A stretch of DNA of 64,000 nt from Heterodera schachtii (GCA_023374025.1 SIJG01000051.1:292329-356328); one strand, 5' to 3'. Shown: positions 34,401 through 46,829, numbered from the stretch's first letter. Notes: generated by a model from the sequence alone, not told the origin. A program made the numbers and translations.

Positions 34401-35873
34401 TTTTTTTCCAATTGATTCAATTGATTTTCTGCGGTACGGCGAGTTAGGAGAGAAGTAATTGCCTTTTCTTCAATTGCTTCGCCATTTATCCATTCGCACA
34501 TTTAACTGCAAAAACTTTCTCATTTTTTTGCATTTTATTTTTTTTTGATCTTTTTTAATTCACAAATATTTTTAATGTCATTTGAATTGAAGATACAATA
34601 AAAAATGAACTTCCCAAAAAGCGAGTTGAATGTCGCCTAGTTTTATTTTTGCCTTATTACTAAAGATTGTTGGCATTTAAACAAATGAACCAAAACCCTG
34701 CCAACCTTAAAACTCTTAAATTAAGGTTAAAGGTTTATGAAATCTAAATCGTATTTCTTTTATTCGCCTTTTTCGTTTCAATTATTCTTTTAATTGGCCA
34801 ATTCTCATTAAATGTCCCATTGCGTTATAAACTTTATCATATTTAAAAAATAATTAAATAAGAAATTAAATCAAATCCCAATAAAAAATAGTTCTTTAAA
34901 ATGTAATAACAATAATTGCTTAATTTTCATATTAAATAAAATTTATTAAAAATTTACTTAAATTGAGCGGAATTTTATAAAATGAATTTTACTAAAAAAT
35001 ATATAATATCCTAAGAACTCAAGGACATCGATTTGATTGGAGCATTTATGACAATTTAAATCATATTCGGAATTAATAAATTTACTAATTCCAGAAATTA
35101 CACATGAAATATTTAAAATAACTATTACGCATGTATCTCGGACTTATCGTTAAAGATTGCCAAGTAAAATATTTAAAAATGATATTAGTTTAATGTCAAT
35201 TAATTTTAATTAAATTAAATGAGAAAAACCTAAACATTAAATGGTAAATAAAACTTTTTTAATTTAAAAAATGCTTCTTCCTTGTTAGTGCTTTTTTAAA
35301 CTTTTTTTTTGAATATTCTTATTATTTTTAAAAAGGGTTTCATTTTAGGCACAAAAAATCGCAAAATAGGCATCTAAAAGGCAGAAAAATCATAATTCAG
35401 CATTAAATATGCATAAAAATTGCAAATAAAATTTTTCTTAACGCTTTTTAGGTAACAAAAAACGAAAAATTAATGCTTTTCGTTGAATTTCAATTGTAAT
35501 GAAATTGAAATTAATAAATATTTAAAAGTTATTTCTTCAAACAATGACAATTTTTAAAACAAAAATTTTATGAAGAAAAAAAAATATTTTAGCGAATAAA
35601 TTCTTGTGAAACTTTTTAGTTCTTTGGGGTTTATTTTTCTTTTTTATTTATTTTTGTTAAAAATTTATTCGAAATTCTGAAAATGAGCGCCAAATGGCAA
35701 AATAGACACAAAAAAACAATTAAAACAATAATATTATTAAAAACTTAACATCATTTTTAATTTTAAGAAAATAATATTTATACAAAAAAATAAATACGGC
35801 ACCAACCGAATGCAATATAATTTAAGTTAAAAGAAAATTTATTCAGAAATCTTATCCAAAGAGTTGTAAATTT

Positions 35874-35951
35874 TTAATTGCGTATCCCTATGAGTGCTGC
35901 ACTGCCACGCGGATCAAGACGTACTCGACAGGGCGGACAATATCGTTTCAT
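35874..35951 (-). CDS. Candidate small exon, unknown protein
   Basis: After TTTAATTTAG the minus strand reads MKRYCPPCRVRLDPRGSAAL, then IGIRN and TAA. The plus strand of the same island also has an open reading, RIPMSAALPRGSRRTRQGGQ then YRFI and TAA, so strand is not certain. High G+C relative to flanks supports an exon or a conserved element. Family not recognised. Confidence 0.35.
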   Translation of the reverse strand: MKRYCPPCRVRLDPRGSAALIGIRN

Positions 35952-35959
35952 CTAAATTA

Positions 35960-37330
35960 AAATAGGAATAAATAATAAACAGAAATTCAAATTAAAATAT
36001 TTGCAAATAAAAAACATTGTTCCAAAATATATATCTGTGAAATAAAACGGTTGAAAAAGTAAAACGAAAAAATAAATAAAAAACAATTTTATACGGTCAA
36101 AAAATGACAAACTATTAATTTTTAAATCAATAAAAAACAAAATATAATTATTGAAAAATAAAAAGTTATCAATAATATACAAATTTTAATCGTAAATATT
36201 ATTGAACTTAATTTTTTCATTACAAATTATCAGAATACATAACACTAGCATTAAGATTAAATGAGAATGAATTAAAAAATCCTACCTAAAATACTTTTTT
36301 ATGGACGTTCAATGCAACTTTTTCGACAACGTGAATTACAGCTTACAATTAGACAACTTAAAGTTGAACAAACACTTTTATCAAATAACTAATTGGCTAT
36401 TCAGCATCTTATTATATACAAATGATTAAAATAAAGAAAAAATATTAAATTATAAAAAAGATACAAAAAATATTTTATTAAACCCATATAAGGCAAATTC
36501 ATAATTATAGCAAAAATAAATTAATTTTTGAATATTAATCGGTACAAAATTTGTCAAAAGTAAATGTCAACAAATAAAATTAATAAAATTTTCATTGATT
36601 ATTAAAATGTTAAATAAAAATTAAATAAATAATTAAAAACCCAGCACAACAACAAGCACTTTCATTCAAAGGGATACACAAGAAAGTTGTTTTTAATGCA
36701 TAAAAATAATTCATAACTAAATTAAAAATTAAGGAAATACAATTGTAAATATTAATAAATGATATTTTTAAAAAGGAATTATTTTCACTAAAAATAAAAG
36801 CTTTTATCAAACCTTATTTTGCAATTTGAAGTCCTTTAAAAAAATAAGGAATCCGGCTTGCCTTAGCGCGCAGCCTTAAGTTAAAAAATAAATAAAAATA
36901 ACGCTTTTAATCAACACAATTAATGGTGGTTCTAAAAAGCCAATGAAAATGTTACTAAAGTAGTGGTCATTATTGAAAACTTACTGGTTCTAAAAAATGC
37001 AATAAACATAATAGTAAAAATTGCCTAAATTTATTTATCTAAAATCCAAAATATAATAAAGGCCAGAATTAATTATTGTATGATCAAAATTAAATTTAAA
37101 AAAATTAATGTACTTAAATCGATAAAAAACAAAAAAATTTCTCCGAATTTTGGACAAATTTAATATAAAAGAGATCAAATAAAGATGATGAAAGTATTGC
37201 AAAAAATTTATTTATTAAACATTAACAAACAAATAAAATTTGCACCATTGGAAGAGGAGACTTTAACTTAATATTGGAAAAGGAATATAATTATTTCTTA
37301 TTAAAAATTTATTGCTTTTACCATCAATTA
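35960..37330. other. AT-rich stretch, no gene seen
   Basis: Contains only a variant of the GC hairpin module (ATCCGGCTTGCCTTAGCGCG at 36851-36870). Otherwise featureless. Confidence 0.5.
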
Positions 37331-37334
37331 TATA

Positions 37335-38090
37335 CAGGGTACGGAAAAAGTTCCCACAATTTTTTAAAATTTATTTTTTGTACCAAATATTTTACTTTTT
37401 CTCAAAAGGTTCACCTTTATCGTTTTAAGCGATCTTTTTTACCCCATATACCATTAGGTTTAACTTCATTTTAATAAAAATAACTTTTTTAAAGCTAATG
37501 AAACAAAGTCAAGTTCGCCCTAAAAAAGGACTTAATTGTCGCACCTTTTTTTGTATTTATTTTCATATCTTTTTTATAAAACGGTGTTGGGTAAATTTTT
37601 GATGAGAATCCTTTCGGTAAGTGTTTAGGCTTTCATAAAAAAATACAAACTAAATATATGAGACTAAATCTGGAGAGCTGCTTGGTCGCATTTAGATGGT
37701 TTAAATCGGGTCTGCAAATCTACCAAAATTCACAAAAACCCAATTTTGCTTATGGCACTTAGTAATGACGCCCAGTCCTGAAATTTTGTGGACATATTAT
37801 CGCCTGAATACCTGATTAAACGCCGCTTTTAGTTTCAAAAATTCCATTTATGGTATAGTATAATAGGCATGGCTAAAAAGGCATAAATTGGTTGCGACCA
37901 TTAATGCCATTTTTCGGAAGCGTTTTGATGCTTATATCTCGGCAAATGGTGAAAATTTTGAGCATTTATTGTGATTTTCCAGCTTACTACTAACTTTTGT
38001 TTGTTTTTATTAAGAAACTTGATTAATCAATTTCAAATGGGTTTGAAAAAATGAACTTTAAAAAAGTGCGGGAACTTTTTTCGCACCCTA
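37335..38090. mobile_element. Tc1/mariner-like non-autonomous element
   Basis: Termini CAGGGTACGGAAAAAGTTCC and the inverted GGAACTTTTTTCGCACCCTA pair over about 28 bases with a few mismatches. Both are flanked by TA (37333-37334, 38091-38092), the Tc1/mariner target. The 756-bp body has no D,D34D/E transposase frame. The right end reads CCCTA where CCCTG would mirror the left. Confidence 0.75.
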
Positions 38091-38099
38091 TAGTCACAT

Positions 38100-38720
38100 C
38101 GCATTATGACCTAAATTGAAAAATTTCACAGGAGTAATTTGCTAATTAATTAATGACGTGTGAGTAAAACTTAATCGGATTTAGTCTCAAAATACAATTT
38201 TAATAAAAAAAATTACGCAAAATCATGAAGAAAGTTCTGAAACCCAAATATTAAGCGAAAGAATATGTGCGATTTAAATCCAAATTTATGCCACAAAATA
38301 AACGATTAAAAACACATAAGATTAAAAATAAATAAAATTTGAGAAATATTATAATGAAATTCTCTAAATTTTATGCTAAATTAATTACTTGCTACTAAAA
38401 AAGAATTGTCAAAAAATAGTGAATCAAATACAAATTTTCTGACGCTTATAATTTGTCTAACATAATAAAAAAAGTAATTCAATATCATTGTCAAAAAAAT
38501 TTATCCAAAAAATTAAAAACCCAAAATATTCTATGAAAAATTGTTTATATTTAGAAATTTTCTAATTTTGAATACTTAATTTAATTTATTAAATTTAATA
38601 TTTTCTTAATGTTATAAAGTTATCAGAATCTTTCATTAAATGTAATGCGCATTTCTTTCATAAACTTTAAATTTCCATCGAAAACAATTAATTAAATGTG
38701 TAAATTTAAAAGAAACACAA
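38100..38720. other. AT-rich stretch, nothing recognised
   Basis: No supported frame or repeat. Confidence 0.5.
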
Positions 38721-38724
38721 AAAG

Positions 38725-38791
38725 GCATTTTTTGGTCTTTGACGGCTACGGCCACATCGACGTCATGTCACTCGAACACTTATACCTTTAA
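38725..38791 (+). CDS. Candidate small terminal exon, unknown protein
   Basis: After ACAAAAAG the plus strand reads HFLVFDGYGHIDVMSLEHLY then L and TAA. A second plus frame is also open but Thr/Ser-rich. The 65-base GC-balanced island (CGGCTACGGCCACATCGACG) is isolated in AT-rich DNA. Not recognised. Confidence 0.35.
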
Positions 38792-38799
38792 CAAAAGCG

Positions 38800-39880
38800 G
38801 GACATTTTGGCGACATTAATCAGAGCAAGGTTTTATTACTCACTCATGAGCAAAGTCCTAATTAAAAATAAACCAATAAAATACAAATAAAAGTATAAAT
38901 AATTTTGATATAATTAATGAATTTTTTCAAAATGTTTAATAAATTAATGAGTTTTTTATGTAAATTAGCTAAGTTTGATAAAGATATAATTACACAAAGT
39001 TGAGAGATTCCCAATTATTATTATTAAAAAATAAAAGGCATGCTTTTTGATAATTCTTTGGGCTGTTATTTTGTTGAGTCATTTTGTGAACACTGCACGT
39101 AACAAAAGTGTCATTTTTTGTTGAAACAAAGAATAAAAGAGATAATTGTTAAAAATAAGTACAAAAGATAACTGTTGCTTAATTTTAATAATTTTATTAT
39201 CTATATTAATTTATCGAAATAAATAAATGATTATTTTCCATAAATAAATAAATTAATGGTTAATAAAATAAAAGTTGTTAATTTATTAAACAAATCTTTT
39301 CAAACAAAAGCGATTTTCCAATTTGAGTGCATAAATTGCTAAATTGAAAATCATCCCACAGAAATAAAATTATCTCTCTTCGAACAAAAAAAGTATTAAA
39401 TATAATTTAATATATTTTATGCTAAAAAACAAAAGATAACGAAAATATATCAAAAAGTAAATCTTGCTTAAGCTTTTTACATAAAATATAGATAAATTAT
39501 TAAGAAGCTGGGAAATATGGAATGATAATAGAGACAATGAAAATAAATTCAAAAATAATTTAGTATTATTATCAAAATATATTATAAAAAGATATTTTAT
39601 CAATTTAAAAAATATATAATAATGATTAGCTTGCTAATTTATCCTGTTTTATAAAGTCATTTTTTCAATTAAATTAGTTATTTTTTAAATCTTAGCAGTT
39701 TTATTTTGCTCACAGATCATTTAGTTAGACTAAAAATAAGAAATTCACAAAATAAATCTTTATTAAAAGAATAAAAAATTAAAAAGATATAAAAGAAATG
39801 TGGCTGAATATTCTTTCACACTGTAAAATAAATAAGCATAAAAAATAAATAAATGAACATAAATTAATACAATTATTAAG
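38800..39880. other. AT-rich stretch, no gene seen
   Basis: No supported frame, inverted repeat or duplication. Confidence 0.5.
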
Positions 39881-39899
39881 CAACAATAAAAGTTACAAT

Positions 39900-40250
39900 A
39901 CCTTCTTCAGTATTATTTATCAAATTTTCAGTTATATTCAAAGTATAATTATTAAATAAACAAAACATTAATTTAATCGCAGGACATGAGATGGCTCATG
40001 CTATCGTCAACAAGAGTTAATTACAAAATGTAAATCTATTTTTATCGTCACTGAAGATTGAAGTGACATTTAAAAAGAGCGAAAAATAATTATTAAATTT
40101 GTTGAAAAACGGCAAAGTTTTAAAATAATTTTAAAAACAATTTAATATTTTCGTTTTAAAGATAAGTAAATATTAAAACAAACAAAAAAACAATTTAAAT
40201 TTTCCGAGTATATTCAAAAAATTTAAAACTTTCAAAATCTAAATTACTGA
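39900..40250 (+). repeat. Dispersed segment paralogous to 5.28-5.84 kb
   Basis: Collinear with the earlier copy but about 200 bases shorter. It contains the HExxH exon and ends at the CTGATCAC insertion site of a word-type element. Confidence 0.7.
39983..40015 (+). CDS. HExxH metallopeptidase-like exon, copy 2
   Basis: Between an acceptor (TTTAATCGCAG) and a donor (GTTAATT) the 33-base exon reads GHEMAHAIVNK (the Gly codon is completed by the previous exon). Compared with EHEIAHLIVNK in copy 1, the two His, the Glu and the small residue between them are kept while third codon positions differ (CAT/CAC, GAG/GAA, GTC/GTA). M48-type proteases such as OMA1 have GHEiAHa at this place. Remaining exons were not identified. 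Confidence 0.5.
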
Positions 40251-40254
40251 TCAC

Positions 40255-40470
40255 AAGGGCCCGTATTTTGAGGCATATGCCTTTTTTGCTAACTTCTTAT
40301 AGCCTAATACGCACGAAAAACGGTCCTTACCTTGGTTTGCAGCTACTTGCTTGAGCATTTGGTGTTTGTTTTTTTTTTTTTTTTTTGCGATTTTGGTGCC
40401 TTATGCCGGGCACGTAATTTTATGCCTTTTTTGACGTTTGATGCCTTTTTCGGTATTTTTTCAAAATTTG
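40255..40470. mobile_element. Left end of a 'GCCTTTTT' word-type element
   Basis: AAGGGCCCGTATTTTG follows CTGATCAC. The body repeats GCCTTTTT/ATGCC and includes ACTTCTTATAGCCTAATACG and CACGAAAAACGG, also found near 6100 and (degenerate) 61870. The right end is missing here; its counterpart is at 6824. Confidence 0.6.
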
Positions 40471-40479
40471 GTTAATAAA

Positions 40480-41760
40480 ATTTATTAAAATTTCTTGCCA
40501 AAATGGCCGAATTTTAAAATAACAAAAAAGTGAGTTAAGATTCTCTTTTTTTATTTTTTAAACAAGAATATAATAATGGTAAAATTAATTTAAAATTTCG
40601 TTTAACAACAAACAAATAAAATAAACAAATTACTACGAAGCGAACGAAGCGTTTTCAGATGTTAATATTTTTGGGAAATTTTTATTTACAGAAAAATTTA
40701 ATTTAAAAAATAAAATGATAGAGGAAATTTACTATAAGAAAAGGAATTCGTCTATAACAATAACAATATTTCAAATATATTAACTACAAAATAAATATTT
40801 TTAAAATTTTAATTATTTCAATATTTCAATAAACCAGGCCGATTTCGTAAGTGGCGACCTTGGCAGGGACCCAGCACTAGTAAAATATATAAATCTAATT
40901 CAAATACGAACAAATTAATGAACTTAAAGCCAGTATTTTAAAGAAAAATATCTGATCAAAATTGTTATGAATTTTTTTAAACAGTTAAAAAACTAATCTT
41001 AAAATTAAAGAAACGAATATTTATATTCTTAGAAAAATAAAATGATTTTTAATATTACTCCGTCATAGATGCAGTTTTTTAATTTAAATAAAATTTACTA
41101 TATTAATAAAATTAAACAATTAAATTTTAATATGCTATTTAACATAGAATTAAAATTCTTTATCGACCATGAAATCTGCCATTTAAAATTATCATAAAAA
41201 TATGTCTAAAAAAAAAACAAATCACGAAAAATTAAATTATTTGTTTTCCCGCAGAAAATATAGGAAATAAAATTAAAATATAAAGTTTAATACCAGAAAA
41301 AAAGAATATCTGTTTTATAGCAATAATGCTTTTGAATCATTTAAAATTCTTACACATATATAATTTAGAAATGAATTCAATGACGAATCTACAAAAAATA
41401 TACGGTAAATTAAAAAAAATATTAATCTGTCAAAATGATTAATCATAAACATTTTGTGTATTTAATTCAGAAAAAAATTATATTTAAACGAATAAAAATT
41501 ATAAGGGCGTTTTGTTAAAATTTTTTATGATTACAAATAATCAAATATATAACAAAAATTGATATAAATTATATAAATTTTTTCAAATCCAAAAAAAATT
41601 TAAAGTATAATCAACAAACATATTAAATATATTAATTAATTTTCCATATTTCAATCAATCTGAGATTAAGCAATATTCAAATTTTTGATTTGTACTAATA
41701 ATAATAGAAAAATAAAAATGTTCATCGTTCAAGCACAAAAATGACGCCTGCAATGGTAAT
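40480..41760. other. AT-rich stretch, no gene seen
   Basis: A short block near 40724-40755 (GAGGAAATTTACTATAAGAA) resembles one at 10379-10410 in the tandem duplication; both are open (EEI.Y.KRN.S). Too short to call. Confidence 0.4.
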
Positions 41761-41767
41761 ATGGTAA

Positions 41768-41899
41768 CGGATAGTGAAATACCGCGAGGGAGCACGCGGC
41801 TTGCCAAATAGAGGAAAGCGAAGACCCCTAAACGGTAGTTCGCGAAGACGCGGAAAACCAAAGACATTGGTTATGGTGAACCGGAAAAGATTTAATTAA
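41768..41899 (+). CDS. Candidate Arg/Gly-rich exon
   Basis: A 43-codon frame contains YREGARGLPNRGKRRPLNGS then SRRRGKPKTLVMVNRKRF. The region is clearly GC-richer than its surroundings. The basic, RG-rich make-up fits a nucleic-acid-binding tail. The minus strand is also open over the same bases, so this is only a candidate. Confidence 0.3.
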   Translation, partial: RIVKYREGARGLPNRGKRRPLNGSSRRRGKPKTLVMVNRKRFN

Positions 41900-41904
41900 A
41901 CCGG

Positions 41905-42810
41905 TAAAAATATTTTAAACCTAAAAACATAAAAACCTAGTGTATTCAAAAGTGTTAAAAAAAGAATGACCTCTACCAATTATAAAATAAAAAAATAAAA
42001 ATATTAAAAAAGAATTTAAAAATCCTAATAAATTTTTTCAATATGTGTTATCTTATTTAAAAAGCATTTAACGTTTTTAAAAAATACAAAAAACTAAAAA
42101 TTAATATTATTTAATAAATAAAACACCTTTAAATAAAATTGAAAATTAGCTGCTTGTTAAATGGCACAGCTTTTTTGAACATAATTATAGGAGAAACGAT
42201 CGTAGTCAATCCAATGTAAAAAATTGAATTAAAATTTTTTTGTCTTTACATCTATAATTAGTTTTTAAATAACCCAAATATCCAAGCTACGGCATTTAAT
42301 TGTGGTCAACCTTATTGTGTAATATTTTTTGGTATAAAAAATACGTAATCATTAATGTGATAATTTGGCTAAAACAAATGGAATTTCAATGTAAATCCAT
42401 CTTTTTTATTTATTTTTATATAATATTAAATATATTAATACTACAGTTCACTCTTAAAGAGCCCATTCAAGAGCTACATTATTTTAAATTGGAAAATAAA
42501 TTAAAACCAATTTTATTAATCCTAAACAAAATATGAATTAAAAAACTAAAAATAAATAAAATATAAATCAAATACCAAAAAAAAGAATGTGTTATTAATT
42601 TCATGACGGTCAATCAGCGTGCAAGCACAAATTAAAAATGTTCATAATAAATTAAATAGTTTGATAAGTTAAAAAATTAAATAAAAAGTACAAAACATAG
42701 TTGCTATAAACTACTTGAAATGATAGAAATAATAAAAATATCAATTTTTGATATTTTTATAAAATAAATATAAACGACCAAAGAAAATTTGGCAAAATAA
42801 ATTTAGTCGC
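41905..42810. other. AT-rich stretch, nothing recognised
   Basis: No supported frame or element ends. Confidence 0.5.
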
Positions 42811-42817
42811 TTTAAAT

Positions 42818-43246
42818 TAGAGAGGTCGGGACCAGTAATTTTTGAAAGACCCGGTCCGATACTAACCGGTACTTCAATTAACTATTTTCATTTTTATTTA
42901 AATCACAATTTTTATAATTTGAATCTATTTTTTTAACAGATAGGGGATCCGGAAAAAATTTGTAAATTATAAAACAATTTTATAAAATGACCGTGTTTTG
43001 CGAGTTAAGTCTATTAAAAAAATAAGGAGTCCGGCGTTGCCATTCGGCGTTACATCCCTAATATGCATTAGCATACAAAAAATATATCTTAAACCCTAAT
43101 TTTGTTGATTTGACCACTGGGCCAAAGGTACAAAGAATAAAACCAGATCTTTTAATAAATAACTTAATAATTTTTTTGTGTAATTTTTTCAGTTACTGCT
43201 CATTATTAAATAATTAACCGGTTGATACCGATCCCGAACTACTCTA
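42818..43246. mobile_element. hAT-type non-autonomous element, 'ACCGGT' word
   Basis: Ends TAGAGAGGTCGGGACC ... GATCCCGAACTACTCTA are imperfect inverted repeats. Flanks CTTTAAAT (42810-42817) and ATTTAAAT (43247-43254) match at 7 of 8. ACCGGT/CCGGTCC words lie just inside each end, and a variant GC hairpin, CCGGCGTTGCCATTCGGCGT, lies at 43031-43050. 429 bp, no ORF. Confidence 0.75.
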
Positions 43247-43564
43247 ATTTAAATTTCTATTTTTACTTAAAAAAATTTAAAAAATAACATTATTGTAAAA
43301 TAACTAAAATAATGCTTAAACATTATGTTTTTAAAAAATAAAAAATGACGCATTTAAATAATATTAAATACAAGTTTAATTTGTTAAATGTTTTTATCAC
43401 GCAAAATTAAAAAATGTTTACTTCATTTCGTGGTCATATTTTGAAAATTTATTGGTAAGAAAAATTCAATAACAATTAAAAATACAACAGATATTAAAAA
43501 ATATAAAACAAAAAAATTTAAAAAAATTGATGAATTTACGAAATTAAATTAAATAAATAAATTA

Positions 43565-43630
43565 AAAACAATTGGTGGACCGGGCAGAATAATAGAAATT
43601 GACGAAAGCACGTGTGACCAAAATAAATAA
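43565..43630 (+). pseudogene. ISXO2/Merlin transposase catalytic fragment 1
   Basis: Reads KTIGGPGRIIEIDESTCDQN then K and TAA. 'IGGPG..vEIDEs' is the signature around the first catalytic Asp of ISXO2-type (Merlin) DDE transposases, normally followed by a K-Y-x-R-G-R stretch. Here a stop follows K, so it is either degenerate or cut by an unrecognised splice site. Confidence 0.6.
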
Positions 43631-44059
43631 GAATTAAATATTTTATGCGATTGCATAATGGACTAATAATTTGAATAAATTAGTTAAAAACAAATTAATA
43701 ATATTTCAATTAAAAAATTACTTAACAAAAATAAAATGAAAGTTACAAAGATAAGTTAAATCGTCCAAATATTAAAAACTTGTTGGTACTAAATTAATTC
43801 TAATAAAGACAGTAAGTAATAATCGCCTACCTTCATTACATAAAATGCTCATTATAATCAGCGAAAAATCGAATTTAAAAAATATTAAAAAATTTTAAAA
43901 TAGGACTTAAATATGTTACAAAATATTTATAAATTTATGAAATTAATTATTTTTATTGAATAAATTTACGAATGTCAAAGATGAAAAATATGAAAACATT
44001 TTACAAATGACTTAAATAAATCGCAATAAATTTACGAAATTACATAAAATGAAAAAATT

Positions 44060-44119
44060 AAAACAATTGGTGGGCCCGGGATTATTGTCCAGATAGATGA
44101 AATGATCATGATAAAATAA
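44060..44119 (+). pseudogene. ISXO2/Merlin transposase catalytic fragment 2
   Basis: Reads KTIGGPGIIVQIDEMIMIK and TAA. The IGGPG block and the Asp/Glu pair are intact while the residues after IDE have decayed. The upstream sequence TTTACGAAATTACATAAAAT is shared with fragment 4. Confidence 0.6.
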
Positions 44120-44447
44120 ACAGTTAACTAAAATAAGTAATTGTCGTAAGGCCAATTATAGAATGTACAAAACTTAAAATTTCAGTTCAGGACAAAATAT
44201 TAGTCTTATTTTGTTTTTTATTTTTAAAAACAAAATCAATAGATGTTAAATAAAAATACAATATATATGTAAAGAACCCAGCGAAGATAATAGAAAATGA
44301 TTTTTTAAAAATTAAATTATAATTAATTTATTGAACAAAATTATAGCAAAAAATAATAAACGAATAATCAAAATTAAAAAATATGAAATATGAAATTGGA
44401 AAATTTACGTAATTATATAAAATTAATTAATTTAAAAAATGGAGTTA

Positions 44448-44495
44448 GGAATTATTGTTCAACTTGACGAAACAGCATGCGACAAAAATAAATAA
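44448..44495 (+). pseudogene. ISXO2/Merlin transposase catalytic fragment 3
   Basis: Reads GIIVQLDETACDKNK and TAA. The KTIGGP part upstream is disrupted (ATGGAGTTA replaces it), yet V-x-L-D-E-T is kept. Tail CDKNK aligns with CDQNK of fragment 1. Confidence 0.5.
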
Positions 44496-44540
44496 AGAAC
44501 AAAAGACAGTTAAAGTGCACCCAATATTGCAGATGCGATG

Positions 44541-44650
44541 CCGACAGAACCAAACCCCTGAAATCATCCAAGGCTACACAAGAATGTTAGCAATACATTC
44601 AAGAAGAATTCATGGAGGGTGACCAGCACAAAAAGCAATTAAAACTGGAA
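44541..44650 (+). pseudogene. Paralogous island related to 47.77-47.89 kb
   Basis: Shares CCAAGGCTACACAAGAATGT-like sequence and a GACCAGC block with 47810-47870. Several frames are open (for example RLHKNVSNTFKKNS). Its position among the ISXO2-like fragments suggests another transposase exon, but no diagnostic motif is present. Confidence 0.3.
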
Positions 44651-45189
44651 AATTAGCCTATTCAATCAAAAATTATAGAAAAAATGAGAAATCTCGTGGA
44701 ATTAAGGCAAAGAAACCATTAATATTATTAATTGAGTGTAAAATTAGAAAAAATGTTTAAAAGGGCAAAATGGATGCCATCATGTATAAAATTATTCAAA
44801 AACAGAAGAGTAAAAAAAATTGTATTAATCTGAAATGAATAATCAAAAAATAATAATAATTTAAAATTTCTAATTGAAATTAGAAAAAGATTCAATATAA
44901 ATAGTTACGAAAATAAAAACATAAAAATCAAATTAAGCTATTAATTAATACTGCAAAATAAGCTAATTTAATGCACTTAATACATTTTATACACGCACAC
45001 ACAGTATATTTAACACAAGAATGATTTGCATATAAATAAAAACAATATCAATTACTTAGTCTAAACGTGTGATTGTTTTAAATATAAAATTATGTTAAGT
45101 TTAATAGCTAAATGAAACAGAAATAATTGCAAATTCTGCTAAAATAAAAATATGAGACAGTTAAACAAATATTATTGCAATTTTATTTG

Positions 45190-45536
45190 AGAAAGTCTCG
45201 TCATACTCAATGCAATTCGAACTCAGCGTGTTCGAGTTACCCAGTTTATTAAATTCGGAATTTCCAAGAACACTATTAAAGAATTTTGTTAGTTGGTGGT
45301 CTTGGAAAATGCCGTTTTTGGAGACCACTTTCAGACTCGGCTTTCCAAAAATTCACTTTTTACGAAATAAAATTTTATATTTATGTATTCTTATAGTCCT
45401 AATTTTGCTCTATTTAAATACTATTTCTCTATCTCTTTTATTTTTCTTTAAATCAGCTACAAAAAATACCTGCCTCAAAAATGAGCATTTTTACTTTATT
45501 AACTCTAACTCCATAAATACTTTCCATTGGGATTGA
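45190..45536 (+). CDS. Candidate ORF, unknown
   Basis: A 108-codon frame whose first half (FELSVFELPSLLNSEFPRTL, SWWSWKMPFLETTFRLGF) is GC-balanced. A hydrophobic stretch (ILYLCILIVLILLYL) follows, and then it decays into AT-rich codons. It could be an exon plus intron read-through, with the real exon near 45200-45365. No family recognised. Confidence 0.3.
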
Positions 45537-46758
45537 TCTCTTGCCAGAATAATGGCAACATATTATTGGTAATAATGTCGGGTATTTCGGATCATGATTA
45601 TGATTTATTGAATTTATATTAAAAACAAATCCTTTAAAAAAAAGTTGTGCGGAAACTTATGTTACACCCTAAGTAATAAGGAATGTATCAAAAGCAGCTT
45701 TTTCTATAAAGAATTAGACATTTATATTAAAATTTAAATACATTTTACGCCACGAGGCTAAGAAAATATCTGACACTAAGAATAAATAATAACCGAAAAT
45801 AAATTTGACATTGTAGTTAAATAAAAAGCAAATCCTTGGAAAATTTTTCAATTTAAATTAGTTTTAGAATTAAATGTTACTCGCTAACCTAAAAATATAA
45901 AATAAAATTAAACCAATAATTTATCAATAGATAAAAATAAGTTTTACAATGTTTTTATATCTAAGTAACTAAACATAATGAAAATTGGATTTCTATTCCA
46001 AATTACCAAATTTAAAAAAAACACAAATAATCTAGGATTATTATATAAATGCATTCTTCTTTTTAAATTGAAAAATAATAAATAAATCAAAATGAAAAAA
46101 CATTAAAAATAAATTTTAAGTGCAAAATTTAAAAAAAAATCATAATTAGTTGGTATTTCGATGCGAAGTAACTATATATAAATTGCTAAAGCCTTATTTG
46201 AGTTTATCATGAGAAAAAAAAATTGTTTCTCAAAGAAATAAAAAACAAATAAAACGAAAACATATAAATTGAAAAAATCATAAATTAAATAATATTATAA
46301 AATAATTCAAAATTATGTCATCCAATGTTAAAATAAATTAGTAATTTATTAAAACAAATAAATTCAATCAAAGAAATAAAAATATTAAAGTCACATGGGC
46401 ATTTTCTTTTTTTGTGCACACATACACACATTGTATTATTTAAAAAGTTAAAAATAGCACACAAAAGTACAAATTGACCTTTTTGACATTAAGTCGGCCG
46501 GCCATTAAAGAGATTTTTTCTTAAATTTTTGCCTCCAGGATAATATTTTCGTTTCATCTTACTGACTTTAAAAAGCTCAGAAATGAACTATAAAACAAAA
46601 GAAAAAAAGAAAGTAAATTAAGATTCCACATTATAATTAAAGCAAAAATTAATTATCGAATGACCAAAATTAAAAATTACTGAAATTTTTATTGTAAATA
46701 ACTTTAAAAAATCTAAAATATTTTTAAATTTACGAAATTACATAAAATGAAAAAATTA

Positions 46759-46821
46759 AAAACAATTGGTGGGCCCTGCATTATTGTAGAGATAGATGAA
46801 ATGCTCATGAGAATAAAATAA
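46759..46821 (+). pseudogene. ISXO2/Merlin transposase catalytic fragment 4
   Basis: Reads KTIGGPCIIVEIDEMLMRIK and TAA. Closest to fragment 2, including its upstream 30 bases, so the two come from one duplication. Cys replaces the second Gly of IGGPG. Confidence 0.6.
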
Positions 46822-46829
46822 ATAAGAAA

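Noticed and set aside
45640..45672. Second mariner-like terminus
   Set aside because: Only a degenerate match without TA-bounded partner.
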